DNA of 64,000 bases from Arthrobacter sp. KBS0702 (GTDB lineage Bacteria; Actinomycetota; Actinomycetes; Actinomycetales; Micrococcaceae): contig NZ_CP042172.1 in the NCBI RefSeq assembly GCF_005937985.2, positions 1,364,001 through 1,428,000 on the forward strand, written 5' to 3'. Below are positions 54,478 through 63,172 of the stretch, in pieces. Position numbers and translations under genes: made by a program. Below the pieces are notes generated by a model. The model was not told the DNA's origin. It did no database searches and saw only the letters and a list, made by a program, of their open reading frames with translations. Position 1 is the first letter of the stretch. Every line of letters starts with the position of its first letter.

Positions 54478-54831
54478 GTGAGTACTGTAGAAAGCCTTGT
54501 AGGCGAATGGCTGCCCCTGCCCGACGTAGCAAAGCTGCTGGACGTCTCCATTACCAAGGTTCATGCCTTGCTGGACGAGCGTGCTCTCGCAGCCGTGCGG
54601 ATCGGCGACCGGCGGATCCGTTCCGTGCCGGCGGCGTTCATCCAGGACGGTCACGCCGTGGAGAGCCTGAAGGGTACGATCGTTGTGCTTTCGGACGCCG
54701 GCTATTCGGACGAGGAACTCATCACCTGGCTCTTTACCCCGGACGACTCCCTGCGCGGACGGCCGATCGACGCGCTCCGCGAGGGGCGCAAGACCGAGAT
54801 CCGGCGCCGGGCCCAGACCATGGCCTGGTAA
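54478..54831 (+). CDS. HTH DNA-binding protein, Rv2175c family
   Basis: 117 residues. The N-terminal winged-helix region (about 10-55, LPLPDVAKLLDVSITKVHALLDE) is followed by a C-terminal Rv2175c-type domain (GTIVVLSDAGYSDEELITWLFTPD). In M. tuberculosis Rv2175c is a DNA-binding protein phosphorylated by the neighbouring kinase PknL, matching the PASTA kinase two genes away here. GTG 54478 lacks a ribosome binding site; CAATCT 6 bases upstream suggests a possible leaderless start. It is divergent from the LysM hydrolase. A strong terminator follows. Confidence 0.9.
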   Translation: MSTVESLVGEWLPLPDVAKLLDVSITKVHALLDERALAAVRIGDRRIRSVPAAFIQDGHAVESLKGTIVVLSDAGYSDEELITWLFTPDDSLRGRPIDALREGRKTEIRRRAQTMAW

Positions 54832-54846
54832 CAGCACCACGGCCCA

Positions 54847-54884
54847 GGCCGTGCATGGCGCGTAGGCGTTGTGCACGGCCTTTT
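54847..54884 (+). terminator. Rho-independent terminator after the Rv2175c-like gene
   Basis: Stem GGCCGTGCA/TGCACGGCC (54847-54855 with 54872-54880), a 16-base loop and TTTT at 54881-54884. Confidence 0.88.
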
Positions 54885-54944
54885 GTGTGCGCGGGCTCCT
54901 GTGGAACCGGCCGCTTGTGGAGTGGGCGGCGGTGGGCCGCGGAG

Positions 54945-56039
54945 CTAGGCTGTGCGGCTGACTGCGGCCTCGGCGAGCTTGCGTAGCGCAGTCTTGGGCA
55001 GTTCCTCCAGGGGCAGCAGCTCCAGGGCCTCGAACGCTGCCCGGCCGAATTCCTCGATCAAGACCTCGGTGGCCTGAAGCGCCCCGCAGTCGACGATGAT
55101 GCGGCGGATTTCCTCGACGTCGTCGGTGGTCAGGTCCGGGCTGCCCAGCTTGGCGTCGATGAAGGCCGATTCGGCCGGCGCGGCCTGGTCGAGGGCGAAG
55201 GCCACGAGCACCGTACGTTTGCCCTCACGGAGGTCATCGCCTGCCGGTTTCCCAGTGGTGACGGGATCGCCGAAGACGCCCAGCACGTCGTCGCGGAGTT
55301 GGAAGGCCTCGCCCAGCGGGAGGGCAAATGCCGAGTAGCCGCGGAGCAGCTCGTCCGGCGCCCCGGCCAGGGCGCCACCGAGGGCCAGCGGGTGCTCAGT
55401 AGAGTATTTGGCGGATTTGAAGCGGATGATGGACTGGGCGCGGCTGACGGCGCCGGCGCGGTCCCGGTGCGGACCTGCCACCTCTTCCAGGATGTCGAGG
55501 TACTGCCCGGCCATAACCTCGGCCCGCATCAGGTTGAAGATGAGTCGTGCCCGGCTTCCGGAAGCTGCGCGGTCGCCGATCTCGGTGAACGATTCCTCAC
55601 TGAAGGACAGGCACAGATCGCCGGTCAGGATCGCGGCGGCGTGGCCGAAGCGCTCCGGATCAAGGGCCCAGCCCTGGCTCGCGTGGAGTTCGCTGAAGCG
55701 GCGGTGCACGCTCGGGCCACCGCGGCGGGTGTCGGACCGGTCAATGATGTCGTCGTGGATGAGCGCCGCGGCCTGGAACAGCTCGAGCGCCGAGCCTGCG
55801 GTGACCACCTCGGCGGCGCCGGCGTCGCCGCCCGCACCTCGCCAACCCCAGTAGCACATCAGGGCTCGGAGGCGCTTGCCGCCCGTGACGAGGTTGGAGA
55901 TCGATCCCATCAGCGGGTCGATATCCGGGGAGATGGTGGACATCACCGTGGTGCGGTCGACCAGGAAGTCTGTCAGCTTGCCGGCCACGGCTGCCACGAA
56001 CTCCGTCTGCTCAACCCGGAGTTGCTCGGCCAGGCTCAC
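54945..56039 (-). CDS. Polyprenyl (geranylgeranyl-type) diphosphate synthase
   Basis: 364 residues of the trans-prenyltransferase family. The first Asp-rich motif DDIID is at 96-100, with GGKRLRA upstream. The second motif is RDDVLGVFGD (249-258), in which the usual third Asp is Gly, as is common in actinobacterial IdsA-type enzymes. Expected product is a C15-C20 or longer diphosphate for carotenoids, quinones or wall lipids; the length cannot be fixed by eye. M. tuberculosis idsA2 (Rv2173) is in the same neighbourhood. Its start overlaps the upstream lipoprotein gene by 4 bases. Confidence 0.92.
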   Translation of the reverse strand: MSLAEQLRVEQTEFVAAVAGKLTDFLVDRTTVMSTISPDIDPLMGSISNLVTGGKRLRALMCYWGWRGAGGDAGAAEVVTAGSALELFQAAALIHDDIIDRSDTRRGGPSVHRRFSELHASQGWALDPERFGHAAAILTGDLCLSFSEESFTEIGDRAASGSRARLIFNLMRAEVMAGQYLDILEEVAGPHRDRAGAVSRAQSIIRFKSAKYSTEHPLALGGALAGAPDELLRGYSAFALPLGEAFQLRDDVLGVFGDPVTTGKPAGDDLREGKRTVLVAFALDQAAPAESAFIDAKLGSPDLTTDDVEEIRRIIVDCGALQATEVLIEEFGRAAFEALELLPLEELPKTALRKLAEAAVSRTA

Positions 56040-56563
56040 TTGACGGACTCTGCGGCTACGTTGGCGCCGATCGTGAAGGTTGAGACCCCGGCGGCCTCCA
56101 CCACGGCGAGGTTCACGGTTTCATTGTCGCCGCGAAGGAAGTCCTTGGAAGCCACCGCCCCGACGCTCTCGCCGGGCACTGCCTTGAAGCCCTGGTTTTC
56201 CAGTTCCTTGGTATAGAACGCCACAACTCCGGCCGACGGTGAGGTGATCTTCCCCACCAGGGCCACGGTTGCCGGGGCCCCGGACTTGTCGAAACTGCTT
56301 GACTCCACCTTGGCGCCGGGCATTACCGGCAGCAGCTTCTGCGGGAAGCCCGCCACGAGGGCGCCCACGGTCGCGGAGGTGCCGGGTTCGGCGGACGGGC
56401 TCGGAGGGGCCGTCGTGGAGGCTTGTGTGGTGGATACTGCCGACGCCGCGGGAGACGATGCGGCCGGCGCCCCCTGGCCGGGGCTGCAGGCGGCCAGGGC
56501 CAGCAAGGCGCCTGCGGCGGCCACAGCCGCCACGGCGCGATTGTGCGCTCCAAAAACCTTCAC
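56036..56563 (-). CDS. Putative lipoprotein
   Basis: 175 residues. An N-terminal signal with lipobox LALAAC has Cys26 as the lipidation site. A Ser/Thr/Ala/Pro linker (30-70) is followed by a small alpha/beta domain (about 75-175) with AGVVAFYTKELENQGFKAV and a C-terminal VSTFTIGANVA. The domain size hints at a BON/LpqN-like or other small outer domain, but I cannot assign it. GTG 56563 has AGGAGGA upstream. It is divergent from dinB (73-base gap) and coupled to the polyprenyl synthase gene; both concern the envelope. Confidence 0.82.
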   Translation of the reverse strand: MKVFGAHNRAVAAVAAAGALLALAACSPGQGAPAASSPAASAVSTTQASTTAPPSPSAEPGTSATVGALVAGFPQKLLPVMPGAKVESSSFDKSGAPATVALVGKITSPSAGVVAFYTKELENQGFKAVPGESVGAVASKDFLRGDNETVNLAVVEAAGVSTFTIGANVAAESVK

Positions 56564-56636
56564 GCGGACATTCCTCCTGGTGTTGATGCCGGATTCAGCC
56601 TCCAGTTTAGTCAGTCCCTGCGCATAGGATTGATGT

Positions 56637-57875
56637 GTGGGGCCGGAGAGCGAGAACCAAAGCGGAAAACAGTACAGCGAAGCGGGCCTTCGCGAGCTCC
56701 GGCGCAGCAGCATCCTGCACGTGGACATGGATGCCTTCTTTGTCTCCGTGGAACTGCGCAGCCGGCCAGAACTCAAAGGCCGGCCGGTGATCGTGGGCTA
56801 TCCCGCGGACCGCTCAGTGGTGCTGTCGGCCTCCTACGAGACCCGCAAGTTTGGCGTCAAGTCGGCGATGCCGATGGCGGTCGCGGCCCGGATGTGCCCC
56901 TCGGCCGTCATCATTGAACCGCGCCACAAGCTCTACTACGAGGTGTCCGGCCAGATCATGGCAATCTTCGGCTCGGTCACAGACCTGGTGGAGCCGCTGA
57001 GCGTTGATGAGGCCTTCCTCGACGTCGGTGGCGCCATCCGGCGGCTCGGGGCGCCCCGGGACATCGGCGAACTGATCCGCCGCCGGGTGGCCGGCGAGCT
57101 GGGCATCACGGCGTCGGTAGGCATTGCCGCCAGCAAGTTTGTCGCCAAGATCGCATCGACGCGGTGCAAGCCGGACGGCCTGTTGCTGATCGGCCCCGAG
57201 GAGACCGTGCCCTACCTTCATACCCTGCCGGTCGGGGCGCTGTGGGGGGTCGGCGCCAAGACGGTCGAGGTACTCGCCCGGATGGGGATCCGGACCGTCG
57301 CGGATGTCGCAGCGACGCCGCTGCCGTCGCTGCGGAAGATCCTGGGCGCCACGGGGGAGCACGTCTACCGGCTGTCGTGGGGGATCGACCCGCGGCCGGT
57401 GACACCGGTCCGGCTGGAAAAGAGCATCGGCGCGGAAGAGACCTTTGCGGTGGACACGGCCGACGACGCCCTGCTGCACCGGGAGCTGTTGCGGCTCTCA
57501 CACCGGACGGCGGAACGGCTTCGGAGCGCCGGCATGCATGCCAGGACTGTTGCACTGAAGCTGCGCTACGCGGACTTCTCCACGATTACCCGCAGCCGGA
57601 CGGTCAGCACCCCGATTGACAGCGCGCAGTTGCTCTACGGCGTCGCCCTCCAACTGCTGGAGTCGGTTGGTGACCGGCCGATGACGGTCAGGCTCGTCGG
57701 GATCCGGGCGGAACAGCTCGAGGAGGCCGCCCAGGCGCCCCTGCAGCTCAGTCTGGACCGGCGGGATGACAACTGGCGCGCCGCCGAGCAGGCCCTGGAC
57801 CGGGTCACCCGCAAGTTCGGCAACAAATCCGTGCTCCCGGCCCGCTTGCTGGACCCCGGGCGCGGCTCCGGCTGA
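56637..57875 (+). CDS. dinB: DNA polymerase IV
   Basis: A 412-residue Y-family polymerase. DMDAFF starts at 30, SASYETRKFGVKSAMP follows, and SVDEAFLD at 122-129 has the catalytic Asp124 and Glu125. A GVGAKTVEVLARMGI helix-hairpin-helix and the little-finger domain complete it. It carries out translesion synthesis. No clear beta-clamp peptide (QLxLF) is visible, although PLQLSLD at about 370 is a possible degenerate one. GTG 56637 has TAGGAT at 56625-56630 ending 6 bases upstream and no ribosome binding site, a leaderless pattern. No LexA box is seen. Confidence 0.94.
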   Translation: MGPESENQSGKQYSEAGLRELRRSSILHVDMDAFFVSVELRSRPELKGRPVIVGYPADRSVVLSASYETRKFGVKSAMPMAVAARMCPSAVIIEPRHKLYYEVSGQIMAIFGSVTDLVEPLSVDEAFLDVGGAIRRLGAPRDIGELIRRRVAGELGITASVGIAASKFVAKIASTRCKPDGLLLIGPEETVPYLHTLPVGALWGVGAKTVEVLARMGIRTVADVAATPLPSLRKILGATGEHVYRLSWGIDPRPVTPVRLEKSIGAEETFAVDTADDALLHRELLRLSHRTAERLRSAGMHARTVALKLRYADFSTITRSRTVSTPIDSAQLLYGVALQLLESVGDRPMTVRLVGIRAEQLEEAAQAPLQLSLDRRDDNWRAAEQALDRVTRKFGNKSVLPARLLDPGRGSG

Positions 57876-57943
57876 GCCGCGAAGCCGACGGGAGCGTCTT
57901 TCAGAACAGGGCGCAACAAACTATCCTAGATATACGTAGATTT

Positions 57944-57966
57944 CGAACGACCGGATCAAACGTTCG
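57944..57966. promoter_or_regulatory. Inverted repeat upstream of the DUF3040 gene
   Basis: CGAACG (57944-57949) and CGTTCG (57961-57966) are 11 bases apart, next to an AT-rich CTATCCTAGATATACGTAGAT stretch that is probably the promoter. The spacing does not fit the LexA box. Possible operator or hairpin in the ~160-base leader. Confidence 0.4.
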
Positions 57967-58124
57967 GGCTGCCGGCCATGCCAACTAAACACCTTTCAGG
58001 GAACCCGGAATCCACATTTCGTCCAATGGCGGGGAATGGGAACCAGGCGGGAATCCCGAACGTTAGGGATTTAGGGACAAGGGTCGCGTCAAGTCTGGAC
58101 GTTGGCCGACTTAAGGAGGTCGTG

Positions 58125-58490
58125 ATGCCGCTCTCGGAGCACGAACAGAAGTTGCTGGAGCAACTTGAGAAGCAGCTGCACGAGGACGATCCCAAGTTTG
58201 CCAGTTCCATGGGCTCGGATCCGGGTCGCTCCTGGTCTACCCGGCATCTGGTCATTGGGGTCCTTGGCGCCTTGGCAGGGATCCTGTTGCTGTTGCTGGG
58301 GGTTTCGTTGCAAAGCATCATCGTCGGGGTGCTGGGCTTCATTGTGATGGGTGCCGGCGTCTATTTCGCGACGATGCGCAACTCCGGCGGCAGGGCCGCC
58401 GGCACCCGCGGAAAACCGGGCAAGCCGCGCAGTTCCTTTATGAGCAACCTTGAGGAGCGCTGGGAGGAACGGCACCGCGGGGATTCCTGA
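58125..58490 (+). CDS. DUF3040 membrane protein
   Basis: 121 residues. The N-terminus is LSEHEQKLLEQLEKQLHEDDPKFA, the DUF3040 signature. Two TM helices follow (about 43-60 and 64-83), then a basic Gly/Arg tail (GGRAAGTRGKPGKPR) and a charged end. A DUF3040 gene (Rv2169c) lies near mraZ in M. tuberculosis. Function unknown; probably envelope or division related. ATG 58125 has a strong AAGGAGG; GTG 58122 is a near alternative. A UUCG-loop terminator follows. Confidence 0.88.
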   Translation: MPLSEHEQKLLEQLEKQLHEDDPKFASSMGSDPGRSWSTRHLVIGVLGALAGILLLLLGVSLQSIIVGVLGFIVMGAGVYFATMRNSGGRAAGTRGKPGKPRSSFMSNLEERWEERHRGDS

Positions 58491-58562
58491 CCGGGCGTTT
58501 CCGTTCGGCCGGCAGGGCCGCTCCTCCATTCCGCACCACCCAGGCCTCCGTCAGGCAAACTC

Positions 58563-58586
58563 AAGACCCGCTTCGGCGGGTCTTTT
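58563..58586 (+). terminator. Rho-independent terminator after DUF3040 gene
   Basis: Stem AAGACCCGC with GCGGGTCTT, loop TTCG and a T-run to 58586. A classic stable UUCG hairpin. Confidence 0.93.
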
Positions 58587-58837
58587 GCCGTTTAACCCGC
58601 ATCTAACCGGCATCCGCTGCTCCGTTGGTGCCGTTGTGGGGCGCCAAAAGGGCACTTACGGAGCACCCGCTGCCGAGCCGGACCGACGCGAGCGGTGGGG
58701 CAGCTTGGGGGCTGCCCGGCAGCCGGCCGGAGGTGAAATTCCCTCCACTGCGCACCACTTTTCTCGCTTTCCTTTATTCGCAAGGAACTTTTGAGTCAAA
58801 GATGCACCAAATTTGCCCAAAAACACGCCGAATGTCG
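58587..58837. other. Intergenic region upstream of the mraZ promoter
   Basis: About 250 bases without a convincing gene. It holds a 7-bp GGGCAGC/GCTGCCC hairpin (58698-58717) and an A/T-rich stretch at 58755-58830. I see no RNase P RNA, riboswitch or tRNA signature. Confidence 0.55.
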
Positions 58838-58865
58838 TTGACGGGGGAGTGAAGTGGAGTAATGT
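58838..58865 (+). promoter_or_regulatory. Putative promoter of the mraZ division/cell-wall cluster
   Basis: TTGACG (58838-58843), a 16-base spacer and TAATGT (58860-58865). The predicted start is near 58872, about 60 bases before the mraZ GTG. It is overlapped by the MraZ repeat. Confidence 0.65.
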
Positions 58866-58890
58866 GGAGGACGTAAGAGGGTAGTGGCAG
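58844..58890. promoter_or_regulatory. MraZ box array (10-bp period)
   Basis: GGGGAGT (58844), GTGGAGT (58854) and GTGGAGG (58864) repeat exactly every 10 bases. Degenerate in-phase units follow at 58874 (TAAGAGG) and 58884 (GTGGCAG). MraZ rings bind several TGG-type boxes at about one-helical-turn spacing upstream of their own gene. The array overlaps the -10 and start site, so repression is expected. Confidence 0.75.
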
Positions 58891-58933
58891 CACAGGGGAC
58901 GTTGGACTTCCTACAACAGACAGGTGGTGGGCC

Positions 58934-59362
58934 GTGTTTCTCGGCACTCATTCGCCGCGTCTGGACGAAAAGGGTCGAATCATCCTCCCAGCGAAGTTCC
59001 GCGAGGAACTTGCCAGCGGACTGGTTCTCACAAGGGGCCAGGAACGTTGCATCTACGTCTTCAGTGAGGCGGAATTCGGCCGGGTTCACGAACAGATGCG
59101 GGAGGCTCCAATCTCCTCCAAGCAGGCTCGTGACTACATCCGCGTTTTCCTCTCTGGAGCCTCCGACGAGGTACCTGACAAGCAGGGGCGCGTGACGATT
59201 CCGCCGGCGCTCCGGGAATACGCAGGTCTCGGCAGGGAGCTGGCCGTCATCGGCGCAGGCACCCGGGCGGAGATCTGGGACGCCCAAGCCTGGAACGAGT
59301 ACCTGGCCGAAAAGGAAACCGCCTTCTCGGAAACCGACGACGCCATTCCGGGAATTCTCTGA
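58934..59362 (+). CDS. mraZ: Transcriptional regulator MraZ
   Basis: 142 residues with two SpoVT/AbrB-like halves: DEKGRIILP at 11-19 and DKQGRVTIP at 82-90. It forms a ring that binds repeats in its own promoter and represses the dcw cluster. GTG 58934 ([14 protein letters not shown]) matches the family's start, with GGTGGTGGG upstream. It is followed 180 bases later by rsmH. Normal length. Confidence 0.95.
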   Translation: MFLGTHSPRLDEKGRIILPAKFREELASGLVLTRGQERCIYVFSEAEFGRVHEQMREAPISSKQARDYIRVFLSGASDEVPDKQGRVTIPPALREYAGLGRELAVIGAGTRAEIWDAQAWNEYLAEKETAFSETDDAIPGIL

Positions 59363-59542
59363 AGCCCGCCGGCACCGTCAGCACCACCGCTTCTTGATCG
59401 AGATCTCCAGCCGCCCATCCGGCAGTTCACCTGGCTCACTTCCCCGGAGCCAGGCGGGCCGCAGGGTAGGCGCGGATGGGGATCTGGACCAAGAAGCACA
59501 GCACCACCCGACAGGCACTCCCTCCAACGAAAGGACGCAGGC

Positions 59543-60544
59543 ATGAGCGACGACTCCAACCAGGCGAAGCCTACGTCCGAACGCCATGTACCGGTCCTCA
59601 AGGACCGGTGCATCAATTTGTTGGCACCGGGTTTCGAAGCGGCCCGACGCCGGGGCGAGACGCCCGTCGTCGTCGACGCGACGCTCGGCATGGGGGGACA
59701 CTCCGAAGCCATGCTGCAGCGGTTCCCCGACCTGCACCTGATCGGCATCGACCGCGACGAGGAAGCCCTCGCCCTGGCGGGGGAGCGCCTGAAGCCCTTC
59801 GCCTCCCGGATCGACCTGGTCCACGCGGTGTACGACGAAATCCCCGAGGTCCTCGAGGACCTCGGCTTCACCGAGGTCCACGGCATCCTGATGGACCTCG
59901 GCGTCTCCTCACTGCAGCTGGACGAGCGCGAACGCGGCTTCGCCTACTCCTTCGACGCGCCGCTGGACATGCGCATGGACACCAGCCGCGGCCAGACCGC
60001 CGCCGACGTCGTGAACAACTACAGCGAAGAAGACCTCGTCCGGATCATCCGCAAGTGGGGCGAGGAAAAATTCGCCGGCCGGATCGCCAACCGGATCGTG
60101 GCGGCCCGCGCCGAAAAGCCGTTCACCACCACCGGGGAACTTGTCGAGACTATCCGCGCCGTGGTTCCCGCCGGCGCGGCCAAGACCGGCGGCCACCCGG
60201 CCAAGCGCACCTTCCAGGCACTCCGGATCGAGGTCAATGAGGAGCTCGACGTCCTGGAGCGCGCGATTCCGGCAGCCGTGGCCTCGATCGCCGTCGGCGG
60301 CCGGGTTGTCGTGATGTCCTATCACTCGCTGGAGGACAAGATCGTCAAGGCCGTCTTCCAGGCCGGTTCCAAGTCCTCGGCCCCGCTGGGCTTCCCGGTG
60401 GAACTCGAGGAACACAAGGCCGAACTCAAGACGCTGACCAAGGGCACCGAGGTGCCCACCGCAGCAGAAATCGCAGAAAACCCACGGGCCGCCTCCGCCA
60501 GGCTCCGCGCCGTGGAACGCATCAAAGCCAGGAGAGTCGCATGA
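59543..60544 (+). CDS. rsmH: 16S rRNA (cytosine1402-N4)-methyltransferase
   Basis: 333 residues. The SAM motif [11 protein letters not shown] is at 45-55, with [26 protein letters not shown] and the [12 protein letters not shown] catalytic region. It methylates C1402 in the 16S decoding site. ATG 59543 has AAAGGACG upstream. The stop overlaps the ftsL ATG by 4 bases. A standard second gene of the cluster. Confidence 0.95.
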   Translation: MSDDSNQAKPTSERHVPVLKDRCINLLAPGFEAARRRGETPVVVDATLGMGGHSEAMLQRFPDLHLIGIDRDEEALALAGERLKPFASRIDLVHAVYDEIPEVLEDLGFTEVHGILMDLGVSSLQLDERERGFAYSFDAPLDMRMDTSRGQTAADVVNNYSEEDLVRIIRKWGEEKFAGRIANRIVAARAEKPFTTTGELVETIRAVVPAGAAKTGGHPAKRTFQALRIEVNEELDVLERAIPAAVASIAVGGRVVVMSYHSLEDKIVKAVFQAGSKSSAPLGFPVELEEHKAELKTLTKGTEVPTAAEIAENPRAASARLRAVERIKARRVA

Positions 60545-61212
60545 GCACCGCCGCCGTCAACAGGTTCCCCGTTGCCACCGCAGCCACAGCCCGTGCGTTG
60601 CCGGAGCTGCGGCCGGGTGCGCCGGCCCGCAAGACCCGCACCCCGCTCTCCGTCGTGCGCACCGCTCCGCGCAAGCGCCGGGCGCCCTTCGTCGTGATGT
60701 GCTTCGGGATCCTGGCAGTGGCGCTGATGGCGGTGCTGGTCCTGAACATCTCCGTTTCCTCGGCGCAGTACCAGCTGGTGGAGCTGCGGGCCAAGCAGTC
60801 CACCCTGACCAAGCAGAACCAGGACCTGACGCAGCAGGTGCAAAACTTCGACGCCCCGCAGAACCTGGCCGCCAAGGCCACGGAGCTGGGTATGGTGGCC
60901 TCCACGAGCAAGGGCCAGATCGACCTTTCCACCCTGGCAGTGACCGGAAAGGCGAAGCCGGCCGTCAAGGGCGATACCCCCGGTGCCGTGATTGCCGCGC
61001 CGGCCGTGGCCGGCCAGGTCAACGTGGTTCCGGCAGCTTCTGCGAAGGACCCGCTCGCCAACCGCAAGCCGGCCGAGAGTATCCCGGCCGCCGCGGTGCC
61101 GGCTGTCCCCGCGGTACCTGCGGTCCCCGTCCCGGCGCCGGCGCCCGTGCCGGCCGTCAACCTGCACGGCGGTTCCATCCCGGCCCCCGCGCAGAAGATC
61201 CCCGGAAAATAG
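60541..61212 (+). CDS. ftsL: Cell division protein FtsL
   Basis: 223 residues. A cytoplasmic N-terminus (1-48, basic [19 protein letters not shown]) is followed by one TM helix (about 49-71) and a short leucine-zipper coiled coil (75-103, [20 protein letters not shown]). A long extracellular tail (125-223) rich in Ala, Val and Pro includes [18 protein letters not shown]. FtsL bridges FtsQ/FtsB and FtsWI in the divisome. The tail makes it about twice the length of FtsL in E. coli. Identified by position, topology and size; sequence conservation of FtsL is low. Confidence 0.88.
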   Translation: MSTAAVNRFPVATAATARALPELRPGAPARKTRTPLSVVRTAPRKRRAPFVVMCFGILAVALMAVLVLNISVSSAQYQLVELRAKQSTLTKQNQDLTQQVQNFDAPQNLAAKATELGMVASTSKGQIDLSTLAVTGKAKPAVKGDTPGAVIAAPAVAGQVNVVPAASAKDPLANRKPAESIPAAAVPAVPAVPAVPVPAPAPVPAVNLHGGSIPAPAQKIPGK

Positions 61213-61256
61213 CCGACGGGACCAACGACCAGCCAGGCAAGCAGCAAGGAAACATC

Positions 61257-63059
61257 GTGGCGCAGAACACCGGCAAGGCACGCGCGGGCAAGACGCCCAG
61301 CGCCACGCGGCGGCTGCGGCTCGGGCTGGGCATCATGCTCTCGCTCCTGCTCGTCGTCGGCGGAAAGCTTTTCCTGGTCCAGGGCCTCGACGCCGGCGGC
61401 ATGGCCGAGGCGGCCCTCAAGAACAGGCTCAAGCCCATTGAGCTGCCCGCGGAGCGTGGCAGCATCCTCGACGCCCACGGCACGGTCCTGGCCAGCAGCG
61501 TGATCCGCTACAACGTCGTAGTGGACCAGACCGTCAACACCAAGACCGAATCCTTCCCGCGGCTCGAACAGGTCGACGGCAAGGACACGATCGTCAAAAT
61601 CCCGCGCGACCAGGGCATCGAAGAGCTCGCGAACGTCCTCGGGATGAAAAAGGACGACCTCAAGGAGGCGTTGACCGGCAAGCAGCGCTACTACATCGTG
61701 GCGAAAGACATCCGGCCCGACGTCGAAGACCGAATTTCGAAGCTTCAGATCCCCGGCATCGTCACGGAGGGCACCAGCAAGCGGGTCTACCCCAATGGTT
61801 CCGTGGCCGGCGGAATCGTCGGTTTCCTCAAGGACGGCACCACGGGCCAGGCCGGGCTCGAACAGACCCAGGACGATGTGCTCAACGGCACGGCCGGGAA
61901 GCGGCTTTTCGAAATCGGTGCCGACGGGCTGCGGATCCCGGTGGGCGTGGACCAGTTCACCCCGGCCGTGAACGGCAAGGACATCAAGCTCACGCTCAAT
62001 TCCGACCTGCAGTACTTCGCCCAGCAGGCCATCCAGAGCCAGAAGGACAAGCTCAGCGCCGAATGGGGTGTCATTGTCGTATCGGACGTCAAGACCGGCA
62101 ACATCGTGGCAATGGCGGACACCAATGCTCCGGACCCCAACGCCCCCGGCAAGGTGGACGCCAAGGACCGGGGCGTCCGTGCCGTGACCGCCGCCTATGA
62201 GCCGGGTTCGGTGGAGAAGATGATCACGGCTGCGGCACTCATCGAAGAGGGCAAGTCCAGCCCGCTGGACAGGTTCACGATCCCGCCGTCCTACACCGTG
62301 GACGGCCAGAATTTCACCGACGCTTTTGAGCATGGCACCGAGGAACGCACCCTGGCCGGCATCCTGGGGTACTCGATGAACACCGGCACCGTCATGGCGG
62401 GCCAGCGGTTGAGCAAGGACCAGCGGCATGACTGGCTGCAGAAGTTCGGCATCGGCGAAACCCCGGACATCGGCCTGCCCGCCGAGGCCAAGGGCATCCT
62501 GACGCCGGCCGACCAGTGGGACGGCCGGCAGGAGTACACGGTGCTCTTCGGCCAGGGTGTTGCCCAGTCGACGTTGCAGACAGTCCGCGCCTACCAGAGC
62601 ATCGCCAACGACGGCGTCATGCTCCAGCCGCGCCTGATCGACAGCTACATCAACCCCGACGGCACCGAGGAAAAGGTGCCCGCCAAGGAGAGCCGGCAGG
62701 TCGTCTCCAAGGACACCGCCAAGCAGGTGCGCGACATCCTCGAAAGTGCAGTGACTGAGGGCGAGATCAAGGAAGCGGCTATCGACGGCTACCGGGTTGG
62801 GGCCAAAACCGGAACGTCCCAGTCGCCGTGCGATGACGGAAAGTCCGGGTACTGCGGCTTCACCGCCTCGATGGTGGGAATGGCGCCGATGGACGATCCG
62901 CGGTTTATTGTTGAAGTGGTCCTGCAACGGCCCAAGGGCAATATTTACGGCATCACCAACGGACCGGTGTTCCGCTCGGTGATGAGCCAGACGCTTCGCA
63001 CCTACAACGTCCAGCCGTCCACGGGGGAGCCGGCCAGGCTGCCGCAGTACGCCAAGTAG
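61257..63059 (+). CDS. ftsI: Septal peptidoglycan transpeptidase (class B PBP, FtsI/PBP3)
   Basis: 600 residues. One N-terminal TM helix (about 20-40) is followed by the PBP dimer domain (from ERGSILDAHGTVLA) and the transpeptidase. The active-site motifs are Ser318-x-x-Lys (GSVEK), Ser373-Met-Asn and Lys517-Thr-Gly-Thr. GSVEK in place of the common GSTFK is a variation, but the catalytic Ser and Lys are kept. GTG 61257 has AAGGAAA upstream, 44 bases after ftsL. It crosslinks septal peptidoglycan with FtsW. Two Cys (SPCDDGKSGYCGF) near the KTG motif might form a disulfide. Confidence 0.95.
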   Translation: MAQNTGKARAGKTPSATRRLRLGLGIMLSLLLVVGGKLFLVQGLDAGGMAEAALKNRLKPIELPAERGSILDAHGTVLASSVIRYNVVVDQTVNTKTESFPRLEQVDGKDTIVKIPRDQGIEELANVLGMKKDDLKEALTGKQRYYIVAKDIRPDVEDRISKLQIPGIVTEGTSKRVYPNGSVAGGIVGFLKDGTTGQAGLEQTQDDVLNGTAGKRLFEIGADGLRIPVGVDQFTPAVNGKDIKLTLNSDLQYFAQQAIQSQKDKLSAEWGVIVVSDVKTGNIVAMADTNAPDPNAPGKVDAKDRGVRAVTAAYEPGSVEKMITAAALIEEGKSSPLDRFTIPPSYTVDGQNFTDAFEHGTEERTLAGILGYSMNTGTVMAGQRLSKDQRHDWLQKFGIGETPDIGLPAEAKGILTPADQWDGRQEYTVLFGQGVAQSTLQTVRAYQSIANDGVMLQPRLIDSYINPDGTEEKVPAKESRQVVSKDTAKQVRDILESAVTEGEIKEAAIDGYRVGAKTGTSQSPCDDGKSGYCGFTASMVGMAPMDDPRFIVEVVLQRPKGNIYGITNGPVFRSVMSQTLRTYNVQPSTGEPARLPQYAK

Positions 63060-63172
63060 CACCCAACACCACGAGTCAGCAGCAACAACCAGTTTCACGC
63101 AGCCGGGCCTGCGTGCGGGCAATGCTCCGCGCACGGCGCCAGCTGCCTAAGCACCACACGACGGAGACCCCC

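Noticed and set aside
57944..57966. LexA/SOS box downstream of dinB
   Set aside because: The half-sites TCGAAC and GTTCG are separated by far more than the 4 bases of the actinobacterial SOS box, and they lie after dinB rather than before it.
58587..58837. Possible RNase P RNA or other structured RNA upstream of mraZ
   Set aside because: None of the conserved RNase P core sequences is visible and only one short hairpin is found.
60522..63134. 870-codon open frame on the minus strand opposite ftsL and ftsI
   Set aside because: Same artefact; ftsI motifs and codon pattern identify the plus strand as coding.
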